Part shown: piece after piece, positions 9,522 to 17,871 of the stretch
Layout: each line of letters opens with the position of its first letter
How positions within the stretch are numbered: the stretch's first letter is position 1
Source of the DNA: JAWSVE01 sp050633885
Lineage (GTDB): Bacteria > Pseudomonadota > Gammaproteobacteria > Pseudomonadales > Cellvibrionaceae
NCBI GenBank assembly: GCA_050633885.1
Contig: JBOEHK010000001.1
Location: forward strand, 861,873-925,872
Direction of reading: 5' to 3'
Length of the DNA stretch: 64,000 nt
The notes under the pieces: generated by a model
Database searches by the model: none
What the model saw: only the letters and a program-made list of their open reading frames with translations
What the model was told of the DNA's origin: nothing
Position numbers and translations under genes: made by a program

Positions 9522-10003
9522 AAATATTCTCCTCTAAAAAACAATTGAATCTGAAGATGGTTCGGATCTTTGGGTATTCTCTAATTACGTTAGTAGCACT
9601 GGTAGTGTTCAGCAAAACGTGACATGAGTTATGATCGTGAGCTCAGGGATTGAGCCATCGGCAGGGTAAGCCAATATATCCCGCTTATTATATAGGGGGT
9701 TTTGACCGATCTCTACATTATTGTTCATTGAGTACTAGACAGTATTGTTGAAGGTGATGTGAAGGGAGTGCTCGACCTCAATCTGAAAGCTATTCTTGCA
9801 TACAATGTAATCGGCTTTCGATGCTGTTATGTCACTGAAAATACTATTCATTCTGTGCATTAGGTATTGATTTTAACGGGTGAAACCGTCAAGATATGCG
9901 CCGCTCGTAAGCTGCCGCTCATCATTTGAGAGGACTACGAGGTCATAAATTGGCGGGATCTCCGCTAAAGACTTCCTTCTATCGCTAACTGAATGGGTCA
10001 TCC
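9522..10003. promoter_or_regulatory. Divergent control region of ETF-QO and etfBA
   Basis: 482 bases between two divergent, functionally linked units, so both promoters must lie here. A short inverted repeat, ACGG-gtgaa-ACCGT, near 9877-9890 is one candidate operator. No clear fatty-acid regulator site could be assigned by eye. Confidence 0.4.
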
Positions 10004-10753
10004 ATGAAGATTCTTGTAGCTGTAAAACGCGTTGTTGATTACAACGTTAAAGTCCGTCCGAAAGCGGATGGCACTGACGTCGATCTCGCGAACGTCAAAA
10101 TGTCTATCAATCCTTTTTGTGAAATTGCTGTCGAAGAAGCGGTTCGTTTGAAAGAAGCGGGCACTGCAACTGAAATTGTTGCTGTTTCTATCGGCCCTAA
10201 GCAAGCACAAGAGCAAATTCGAACTGCATTAGCGCTAGGCGCTGATCGTGGAATTCATGTCGAGACTGAAGACGCTTTAGAGCCTTTAGCGATTGCTAAA
10301 TGTTTAAAAGCAGTTATCGAAAAAGAATCTCCAGACTTAATTATCACTGGTAAGCAATCCATCGATAATGACAACAACCAAACAGGTCAAATGCTTGGTG
10401 CATTGACTGGTTTCCCTCAAGGTACTTTTGCATCTGAAGTCAAAGTGGCTGAGGGAAGTGTTGCTGTTACTCGAGAAATTGATGGCGGCCTACAAACAGT
10501 TGAGTTAAAACTTCCAGCTATCGTGACGACTGATCTTCGTTTGAATGAGCCACGTTATGCTTCTTTACCAAATATCATGAAAGCGAAGAAGAAGCCTCTT
10601 GAGGTAATGTCTCCAGCTGATCTTAGTGTTGAAACAGCTGCTCGAGTCACTGTGCTTAAAGTTGAGCCACCAGCAGAACGTAGCGCCGGTATTAAAGTAC
10701 CTGATGTTGATACGTTGATCGATAAACTAAAAAATGAGGCGAAAGTAATCTGA
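10004..10753 (+). CDS. etfB: Electron transfer flavoprotein beta subunit
   Basis: 249 residues, full length. It begins MKILVAVKRVVDYNVKVR, the standard EtfB N-terminus, and contains the AMP/nucleotide-fold signature ALALGADRGIHVE and the ETF-beta signature region VTREIDGGLQTVELKLPAIV. With EtfA it carries electrons from acyl-CoA dehydrogenases to ETF-QO. Its TGA stop overlaps the ATG of etfA by one base, so the two are translationally coupled. Confidence 0.98.
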   Translation: MKILVAVKRVVDYNVKVRPKADGTDVDLANVKMSINPFCEIAVEEAVRLKEAGTATEIVAVSIGPKQAQEQIRTALALGADRGIHVETEDALEPLAIAKCLKAVIEKESPDLIITGKQSIDNDNNQTGQMLGALTGFPQGTFASEVKVAEGSVAVTREIDGGLQTVELKLPAIVTTDLRLNEPRYASLPNIMKAKKKPLEVMSPADLSVETAARVTVLKVEPPAERSAGIKVPDVDTLIDKLKNEAKVI

Positions 10754-11682
10754 TGAGTATTTTAGTTATTGCAGAACACGATAATGCTAGCCTCAAAGGT
10801 GCGACTTTAAACACTGTTGCTGCAGCAAAAGCGATCGGTGGTGACATCGAGGTTTTAGTTGCAGGTAGTGGTTGTGCCAGCGTTGGTGAGGCGGCAGCAA
10901 AAGTTGAGGGTGTTTCAAAAGTTTTAGTGGCAGATAATGCAGCTTACGAGAATCAACTTGCAGAAAATATTGCTTTGTTAATTGCTGAAATTGGCGGCAA
11001 TTACACGCATATTTTAGCGCCAGCTACAACAGCCGGTAAAAATACTTTGCCACGTGCGGCTGCTTTGTTAGATGTACAGGCGATTTCTGATATCAGTGCT
11101 GTTGAAAGCGCTGATACTTTTAAGCGTCCCATCTATGCAGGTAACGTGATAGCAACAGTGCAAAGTTCCGATGCCATTAAAGTTATCACCGTACGTGCAA
11201 CTGGTTTTGATGCTGTTGCTGCTGAAGGCGGATCTGCTTCAATTGAAACTTTAGCATCAGCGCATGATGCAGGTAATTCTAAATTTGTTGGCGAAGAGTT
11301 AGCGAAAAGTGAACGACCTGAATTAACTTCTGCTAGCGTGATTGTTTCAGGTGGTCGCGGTATGCAAAATGGCGACAACTTTGAAATGCTATACAAGCTT
11401 GCAGATAAGTTAAATGCGGGTGTTGGTGCATCTCGTGCGGCGGTTGATGCCGGCTTTGTACCCAACGATATGCAAGTGGGTCAAACAGGTAAAATTGTTG
11501 CTCCTGAATTGTACATTGCTGTTGGCATTTCTGGTGCGATTCAGCATCTTGCCGGCATGAAAGACAGTAAAGTCATCGTTGCAATTAACAAAGATGAAGA
11601 AGCACCGATTTTCCAAGTGGCTGATTACGGATTAGTTGCCGATTTATTTGACGCTGTTCCCGAGTTGGAATCTAAACTTTAA
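10753..11682 (+). CDS. etfA: Electron transfer flavoprotein alpha subunit
   Basis: 309 residues. The C-terminal FAD-binding domain is intact (VSGGRGMQNGDNFEML near residue 196, then GASRAAVDAGFVPNDMQVGQ, and ISGAIQHLAGMKDSKVIVAI). It is the partner of EtfB, with which it overlaps by one base. A rho-independent terminator follows 29 bp after the stop. Confidence 0.98.
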   Translation: MSILVIAEHDNASLKGATLNTVAAAKAIGGDIEVLVAGSGCASVGEAAAKVEGVSKVLVADNAAYENQLAENIALLIAEIGGNYTHILAPATTAGKNTLPRAAALLDVQAISDISAVESADTFKRPIYAGNVIATVQSSDAIKVITVRATGFDAVAAEGGSASIETLASAHDAGNSKFVGEELAKSERPELTSASVIVSGGRGMQNGDNFEMLYKLADKLNAGVGASRAAVDAGFVPNDMQVGQTGKIVAPELYIAVGISGAIQHLAGMKDSKVIVAINKDEEAPIFQVADYGLVADLFDAVPELESKL

Positions 11683-11710
11683 TGTTCAATTATAACGTTT
11701 AAGTGAATTT

Positions 11711-11738
11711 AAAAACCGGCTTTGAGTCGGTTTTTTTT
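11711..11738 (+). terminator. Terminator of etfBA
   Basis: CCGGCT (11716-11721) pairs with the downstream AGTCGG, closed by A-T pairs and followed by eight T. It lies 29-56 bases after the etfA stop. Confidence 0.85.
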
Positions 11739-11885
11739 CGCTCGAAGATAATTACTGGTAGAGCTGATTGTGTTATTTTAAGAAAAGTTATATTTATGTT
11801 TTCTATGAGCTTGTCTTATTGTAGTCGTTAGTTTCAATATTTTTATGATTACTACGGTAATTTCTAAGATATAAGAGGTATTTTT

Positions 11886-12368
11886 ATGAGTCTATGTACA
11901 CCCGATATTTGTGATGAAAACCCAAATGACGTTCGAGTTTGCGAGCCAATGTTTATAAATTTTGGAGGCTGTGATAATTTTTTTGGTGAGATTGTCACGA
12001 TCAAATGTTTTGAGGACAACTCACTGGTGAAAGAAAATGCTTCTAAACCAGGTGAGGGAAAAGTGATGGTTGTTGACGGTGGAGGTTCTCTTCGAAAGGC
12101 TTTGCTTGGTGATATGATCGCCGAACAAGCGGTTAAAAATGGCTGGGCCGGTTTAATAATTTACGGATGTGTTCGAGATGTCGACGCGCTATCAGAATTA
12201 GCGTTAGGCGTGCAAGCTATTGCTTCAATCCCTCTAAAAACTGAAAAAAGAGGGATTGGCGACTTAAATGTTCCAATAACATTCGGCGGGGTTACATTTC
12301 ATCCAGGTGAGTATGTGTATGCGGATAACAATGGTGTTGTTGTATCGGATAAAAAACTCATCGTATAA
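11886..12368 (+). CDS. rraA: RraA-family protein (putative regulator of RNase E activity / 4-hydroxy-4-methyl-2-oxoglutarate aldolase fold)
   Basis: 160 residues, the standard length. The family core is clear: VVDGGGSLRKALLGDMIAE at about residues 62-80 and GLIIYGCVRDVDAL at about 95-108 with the conserved R-D pair. E. coli RraA binds and inhibits RNase E. Related proteins act as metal-dependent aldolases, so the exact role here is not fixed by sequence. An AGAGGT ribosome site precedes the ATG. It is convergent with the coiled-coil gene that follows. Confidence 0.92.
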   Translation: MSLCTPDICDENPNDVRVCEPMFINFGGCDNFFGEIVTIKCFEDNSLVKENASKPGEGKVMVVDGGGSLRKALLGDMIAEQAVKNGWAGLIIYGCVRDVDALSELALGVQAIASIPLKTEKRGIGDLNVPITFGGVTFHPGEYVYADNNGVVVSDKKLIV

Positions 12369-12413
12369 AACACTTGTCATATGAAACACATATAGCATAA
12401 AACAAGGCGGACA

Positions 12414-14240
12414 CTAAGGGTTGAATAAAGTCTCCCCCTTTTTTTCTAGCTTTTTGATCATAGAAGCATATTCTTCTTTAACAGAACTTTGGGTCGCGTG
12501 TAGAAGATCCATTCGCTCCTTAACTTCTTTTATCATGGCGTCAAAAAAAGCACTTTGGTTTTCTGTGATATTCATCGTGTTGAGACTGTTGTTTAAATCA
12601 ACTAAAAATGTATCAAGGATTTTTTGTGATTCCATTGATTGATAGTTTTGTTGTATCTGAATTTTTTTAGTGTCAGATTGAACAGTATTAATAGCTTTTT
12701 TAAACTCTAGATGATTCCCTGTTGATTTTTTTCTTTTTTCAAGTGAGTCAATAATTGCATTTGCCACGAGAGAAATAATGGAAATTGGTTCTTCATAATC
12801 CGATATTGGTCTTTTTTGTTTTTCAATATTTTCTGGTATCGCTAAAATTCCAATGTGGTAGCTTGCAATGCGCAAAGAGTTTCCGTTGGTCTCGCACAAA
12901 AATTTATTCGAATTTAATCTGTCTTGTATAAAACTTTTATCGGCTGGGTCCCAGTTATCCTTTGCCGATACTTCTAATTGGCCTAAGGTTGATTCGACTA
13001 ACAAAAAAATATCGAGGTTCATGGGTTCAATCGCGTCAAGAATTTCTGTCGTGATAACTTCTAAAGCAGAATCAATTGAGGCGATTTCGGTCGAACTGAT
13101 AATGTTAGAAATTTGTTCTTTAAATGTGATTGGGGGTAAACATGTAATGTCTTGAGTGATGGTTGTGGTATTGGGTATAGAATTTTGATTTTTTTCCTGT
13201 AGAGGGTTTTCTTGTATTTCTGAAAGCTTATCGTTCAGATATTCGATCTCGCTTTCTAAAATATCAATGCATCCTTCCGTTTCAGTGAGTTTCCGTTCGA
13301 GAGATGTAAGCTGGACTTCTTTTTCTTCTCTTTCAGAATCTTGTGTTACATTATTGTTTATTTCATCTCGGAGTGATTTAATTTTACCTTCAAGATTAAA
13401 AATAATCTCACGTTGTTCTGCTGTTGATTTCCGTAACTTTGATACTTCATTTTGAAGTTCCTCAAAATTCTCTAGTGTATTTTTTTCTAAACTTACATCA
13501 CTGTCTGAAGATCCAACAACAGGTTTTGAAAGTATTGTGTACTTATTTTTTGATGTTTTGTCGGCAATGTCTGATGTGGCTAATTCTTGTTCAAGTTCGG
13601 CGACTTTGGTTTTATAAATTTTAAGTTCATTTTTAAAATCATCTATTGATTGTTTGACGTTATTTGCGGTTTCTGAAGAGTTGTTAATGCTTTCGCCAAG
13701 CTTTTCAATTGTGTTTAAGCTGTCTTTTTCGTTAGGCGAGTTATTTGTGCTGCATTTAAGTAAAGATTCTCGTAATTTTTCAATGGTATCTTTCAATTCT
13801 GTTATCTTTTGTTCGTATTCTTCGACACCGTTTATCATGTTATCGGATGATGATTCAGCTTTATTAATAATTTTTAGCTTTTTATCCGTTAATTCTTTTT
13901 CGGCGCTGTCGCTAGATGATTTCTCTATTTTATTTTTTTCGTTTAATAATTCTTTGTAGCGAATTTTTAGTCGACCATACTTTTGTTTTATTTTTTTTAA
14001 ATCAGATATTTCAGATTGAAGATTGGTTATTTGATCAAATAGCTTCTTTCGAATGTCTTCGATTGATGTTTTTTCAGCATTTACAGTTTTTGTTTTTTCT
14101 TCTGATTTTTCAACAAGGGCCATTAATTTTTTTAAATGCAGTTTGTTTTTATTGTTGGCCATTTTCAAGAGTACGATAAGCAGCACTGAAAAAAATATTG
14201 ATTCAGCGATGAGAAGATAGGTTGTGACTGAAATGTCCAT
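12414..14240 (-). CDS. Membrane-anchored coiled-coil protein
   Basis: 608 residues. One membrane segment at residues about 5-26 (TYLLIAESIFFSVLLIVLLKM), then about 300 residues of heptad-type coiled coil very rich in Lys, Glu, Asn and Ser. A globular C-terminal half follows (from about residue 365), with a stretch (SALEVITTEILDAIEP...YHIGILAIPEN...SLVANAIIDSLE) that has the rhythm of a GAF-like fold, and ends in another helical segment. No known family was recognised. It is divergent from the hybrid kinase gene at 14514 and shares its 270-base promoter region, so a role in the same signalling path is possible but unproven. Confidence 0.75.
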   Translation of the reverse strand: MDISVTTYLLIAESIFFSVLLIVLLKMANNKNKLHLKKLMALVEKSEEKTKTVNAEKTSIEDIRKKLFDQITNLQSEISDLKKIKQKYGRLKIRYKELLNEKNKIEKSSSDSAEKELTDKKLKIINKAESSSDNMINGVEEYEQKITELKDTIEKLRESLLKCSTNNSPNEKDSLNTIEKLGESINNSSETANNVKQSIDDFKNELKIYKTKVAELEQELATSDIADKTSKNKYTILSKPVVGSSDSDVSLEKNTLENFEELQNEVSKLRKSTAEQREIIFNLEGKIKSLRDEINNNVTQDSEREEKEVQLTSLERKLTETEGCIDILESEIEYLNDKLSEIQENPLQEKNQNSIPNTTTITQDITCLPPITFKEQISNIISSTEIASIDSALEVITTEILDAIEPMNLDIFLLVESTLGQLEVSAKDNWDPADKSFIQDRLNSNKFLCETNGNSLRIASYHIGILAIPENIEKQKRPISDYEEPISIISLVANAIIDSLEKRKKSTGNHLEFKKAINTVQSDTKKIQIQQNYQSMESQKILDTFLVDLNNSLNTMNITENQSAFFDAMIKEVKERMDLLHATQSSVKEEYASMIKKLEKKGETLFNP

Positions 14241-14513
14241 GTTAAGGCCTAAAAAGGATATTTCCTTAGGGTTCTATTGGGTCAAGTAAGTTAGTTGAAA
14301 CTTATATAATTAATAATAGGTGAGTTTTAGTATTTTGAAACTTTGGTGATTTTGCTATTGGTCTATTGAGGTGAGAGTAAGGGTGATCATCTAACTCATT
14401 GAATTTAATAAAAAAAATAATTAGCGCAATACTGGGTAAGACTCCTATACTTTAATGTAATGGTGTTAACGTATATGAAATTACTACGGCATCGGTTTAG
14501 TCATTATGATTAG

Positions 14514-16868
14514 GTGTTTTTGAGTTTGCGAATGTTTGATGACATAAAAAATCGGAATACAAAAGCGACAAAAGATAAACTGGCGAATAAAGCCACTGAT
14601 ACCGTTGTGGCAAAATTTAACGTCTTCGCTTATGTGTCAATTTTATTAGTGATGATTTTAGCCTCTTTTTTTTCAGGGAATTTTTTAAAAACAATTTCTT
14701 TTGATTTTTCGTTGTATATATATTTATCTATAGCCTGTTGTGCTTTCGCATACCATTGTTATTGGGCGTATATCTTTGACGCAAACTATAGCCGTGGGGC
14801 TAAACGTTGGCGTTTTCATTTTTTTTTATCAGATGTAATTTGTGCGTTTATGGTAGGCGTATATGTTGCTTTCTCATGCGTCGAAATTGACCAGCTTAGG
14901 TATTCTTTACTTTTTATATTGATGGCATATTCAGTGTGGATAGTTGAACCTTTTTCTCCCTATAAAAGAGTATTGTTAGTAAAGATTTCTTTTTTGTGGG
15001 GGCCTGTATTGGCAGCCAGTGTTTATGTATCTATTGTAAAAGAGTTTAAATTAGATATTTTGATGACAACATTAATGATTTTTACTGTGTATCTTTCTTT
15101 AATTAATCATTCTCGATTATCTTCAGCTAAATTCTGGAGAACAAGGGAAGCGGAATATTTGAATAGAATTAAATATGAAAGCTATCAGGCTTTTAATAAC
15201 AGCCCAAAAAACAATGCAAAATTAGATCCAGAGTTTATAGCCGCTTATTCTCAAGAGTTGAAGATACATTTAGATAGCCTATTAAGTGGCGTTCATTTGC
15301 TGAAAGACACACCTGTAAGCTTGCAGCAAAAAGAGCTATTAGATACAACAGTGCAAGCAGGTGACAGAACAATTAATCTGATCGATACCGTTGGAGATTT
15401 TTCACGGTCGAATAATGTAGTTCAATCCGAATTATCGATATTTCCTGTAATGCGAGAACTGGAATCTATTTTCATCAATATTGCAAAAGAAGGATATGAG
15501 TGCGGAATAGATACATGTTATTTGTTTGATCAGCATTTACCACAAAGAATTAAAGGCGATAAAAAATTATTAACTCAAACTCTTAGCCTTCTACTTAATT
15601 GTATGACTCGGTTAAATGTAAGCGGAAAAACATTAATAACGGTAAACTTTGAAGCTATCCATTCTGTTAATGGACACCTTAAAATACGAATGACGGATTT
15701 GGTCGATGAAGATTATCTTAATGATAATCATCCATTGATTGAGAAGTTAGTATCTTCTAGGCAGTTAAATGGTTCCGTTTCTTTAAACTATTTAATGGCT
15801 AAAAATTTCGCTAAAAGACACGACGCTAAAATCACTGTTTCAGAAGGTGGAGAGCATGAGCATGGCGTTGGTATAGAAATAGTATTTCCTGTTGAAGCTA
15901 AGAGCGGGTCTGTTTCGGAGTTTTACGCTAATACAAATTTAAATCAAAAATCGTTGGCCGTTGTTAACTGTCCTGAGAAAATCAAAGACTCTCTTGTTTG
16001 TGACTTTAGGGATTGGGGATTAAATGCTATATGTTTTGAATCTGATGCGTTTGCTGAGTGCGATAATTCTGATAATTGTAATGATGATGTCATTGACGCT
16101 CAATCAGTCGATAGCGAATCAGTAAATAATTCGATCAACGAAGTATTAAAAACCAATAGCGTCGACGCTATTTTGTGGTTTGGAGATATTTCTGATGTTG
16201 ATTTGTTTAATGGTCAAAAGTCTGTTGTTAAACAAGCTATTTTTCAACACGATCATTTAAGTTCGAGACCTGTGTTTGTGGTCGCAACTGAACGTCAAAT
16301 TCAATCTTCACTAAATAGACAGTTTATGCATGAGCAGCCTAATATTCATGCGCTGCAACGGCCGCTTCAGCTGCATCAATTCCATGATTTATTAGTCGAT
16401 GCTTTATTCAATGTCGATTTTCATGCGCATCATGTATTGAATAAATTATTTTCTTTAGATGATGGTATAGAAGGTGAAAGGATTTTATTGGTCGAAGATC
16501 ATCGCGTTAATCAGATGGTCGCTGAGGGGATGCTAAAACGACTTGGCTATACGGCAAAGATTGCAAACAATGGTGCTGAAGCGCTCGAAATGCTAGAGGA
16601 GCAAGACTTCGATTTGATTTTAATGGATTGTCAGATGGCTGAAATGGATGGATTTACAGCGACTGAGGCTATTCGATTTAAAGAAAAGTCTACAGACAAG
16701 CATATTCCTATTATCGCTCTAACCGCGAATACAACTGAAGAGGATCAAAACAAATGTTTGGCGGTTGGTATGGATGATTATCTATCAAAACCTGTGAGGT
16801 ACACTGATTTGGAACACTCTTTAAAACGCTGGCTTGATGATGGAAGTCGGCCCTCTATACATCACTAA
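14514..16868 (+). CDS. Hybrid sensor kinase homologue with a degenerate kinase core and intact receiver domain
   Basis: 784 residues from GTG 14514; ATG 14532 is an alternative start. About six membrane segments fill residues 35-200. A HisKA-like helix pair follows, but its H-box reads YSQELKIHL, so the phospho-accepting His is Gln247 (codon 15252-15254). The N-box Asn survives (LLLNCMTRLN), whereas the ATP-binding G-boxes are not recognisable (GGEHEHGVGIEIVFP replaces the usual GxGLGL region). A degenerate receiver-like segment (about 482-650) comes next, then an intact receiver domain (RILLVEDHRVNQMVAEGML, phospho-Asp in LILMDCQMAEMDG, Lys in YLSKP). It is probably a non-catalytic membrane sensor whose receiver is phosphorylated by another kinase. 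Confidence 0.85.
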   Translation: MFLSLRMFDDIKNRNTKATKDKLANKATDTVVAKFNVFAYVSILLVMILASFFSGNFLKTISFDFSLYIYLSIACCAFAYHCYWAYIFDANYSRGAKRWRFHFFLSDVICAFMVGVYVAFSCVEIDQLRYSLLFILMAYSVWIVEPFSPYKRVLLVKISFLWGPVLAASVYVSIVKEFKLDILMTTLMIFTVYLSLINHSRLSSAKFWRTREAEYLNRIKYESYQAFNNSPKNNAKLDPEFIAAYSQELKIHLDSLLSGVHLLKDTPVSLQQKELLDTTVQAGDRTINLIDTVGDFSRSNNVVQSELSIFPVMRELESIFINIAKEGYECGIDTCYLFDQHLPQRIKGDKKLLTQTLSLLLNCMTRLNVSGKTLITVNFEAIHSVNGHLKIRMTDLVDEDYLNDNHPLIEKLVSSRQLNGSVSLNYLMAKNFAKRHDAKITVSEGGEHEHGVGIEIVFPVEAKSGSVSEFYANTNLNQKSLAVVNCPEKIKDSLVCDFRDWGLNAICFESDAFAECDNSDNCNDDVIDAQSVDSESVNNSINEVLKTNSVDAILWFGDISDVDLFNGQKSVVKQAIFQHDHLSSRPVFVVATERQIQSSLNRQFMHEQPNIHALQRPLQLHQFHDLLVDALFNVDFHAHHVLNKLFSLDDGIEGERILLVEDHRVNQMVAEGMLKRLGYTAKIANNGAEALEMLEEQDFDLILMDCQMAEMDGFTATEAIRFKEKSTDKHIPIIALTANTTEEDQNKCLAVGMDDYLSKPVRYTDLEHSLKRWLDDGSRPSIHH

Positions 16869-16915
16869 GTCATAATAATCTGATAACTTAGCGAAGCATA
16901 GAATGGTTCAGTTTT

Positions 16916-17728
16916 TTATTCGAAAGTTGCCCAGATGGGACAGTGGTCTGAAGGTTTTTCCATGCCTCGTATATCGTAATCTATCCCGGCATCGATACAC
17001 CGTTCTGCTAAGCAAGGTGAAGCTAAAATTAAGTCTATTCGCAAGCCACGTTTGGGTTCTCGGTCAAAGCCTTTCGAACGATAATCAAACCAACTGAACT
17101 CATCATTTTTATTGGGGTAGTGTTTGCGGTAAGTGTCTTCTAGTCCCCAGTTTTTTAATCGTTCCAGCCATTCACGTTCTTCAGGTAAAAAACTACATTT
17201 CCCCGTTCGTAACCATCGTTTTCGATTGTCTTCACCAATACCAATATCAATATCAGCAGGGGAGATATTCATGTCTCCCATGACAATAATGGGATTACTA
17301 TTGTCGAGGTCTTTTTCAATAAGCGTTTGTAGGTCTTCATAGAATTTCTTTTTATTCGGAAACTTAATCGGGTGATCAATGCTTTCTCCTTGGGGAAAGT
17401 ATCCATTAATGACAGTAAGATTTTTTCCATCTTGAGTTTCAAACTCACCTAAAATAAAACGTTTTTGTGCTTCTTCTGTGTCTGTTTTAAACCCTAATTG
17501 AATTTTGTTTGGTGTTTCTTTGTAAAGTAAAGCAACACCATAGTGAGTTTTTTGACCGTGAAACCCGACCTGATATCCCATTTCATTGATGGCATCAATA
17601 GGGAAATCAGGGTCTGTCACTTTTGTTTCTTGTAGGCCAATAAAGTCAGGCTGATGTTTATTGATGACCTGTTCAAGTTGATGTAAACGCATGCGGATAC
17701 TGTTGACGTTAAAGGAAATAACCTTCAT
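16916..17728 (-). CDS. xthA: Exodeoxyribonuclease III
   Basis: 270 residues, close to E. coli XthA. The catalytic residues are in place: Asn7 (SFNVNSIR), Glu34 (GLQETKV), the GDMNISPADID segment with the Asp/Asn pair, and the C-terminal SDHCPIW with Asp261 and His262. It repairs abasic sites and degrades 3' ends of duplex DNA. It is convergent with the preceding kinase gene (47 bp apart) and follows prc on the same strand after a strong terminator. Confidence 0.97.
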   Translation of the reverse strand: MKVISFNVNSIRMRLHQLEQVINKHQPDFIGLQETKVTDPDFPIDAINEMGYQVGFHGQKTHYGVALLYKETPNKIQLGFKTDTEEAQKRFILGEFETQDGKNLTVINGYFPQGESIDHPIKFPNKKKFYEDLQTLIEKDLDNSNPIIVMGDMNISPADIDIGIGEDNRKRWLRTGKCSFLPEEREWLERLKNWGLEDTYRKHYPNKNDEFSWFDYRSKGFDREPKRGLRIDLILASPCLAERCIDAGIDYDIRGMEKPSDHCPIWATFE

Positions 17729-17760
17729 TGAAATAATAACCTCAATAAATTATACATTTG

Positions 17761-17805
17761 AAATAAAAACAGTACATAGCGAATAATATTTTCGCTATGT
17801 ACTGT
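17761..17805 (-). terminator. Strong terminator downstream of prc
   Basis: A perfect 15-bp stem, ACAGTACATAGCGAA (17769-17783) with TTCGCTATGTACTGT (17791-17805), around a 7-base loop. On the minus strand it is followed by TTTTTATTT, as expected after the prc stop. Confidence 0.92.
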
Positions 17806-17871
17806 AGGTTTTGTATTATAAATTTGTTGTTTCTAAATGATTTTTTTTATTTGGTGTTTTGAAATTAGTGT

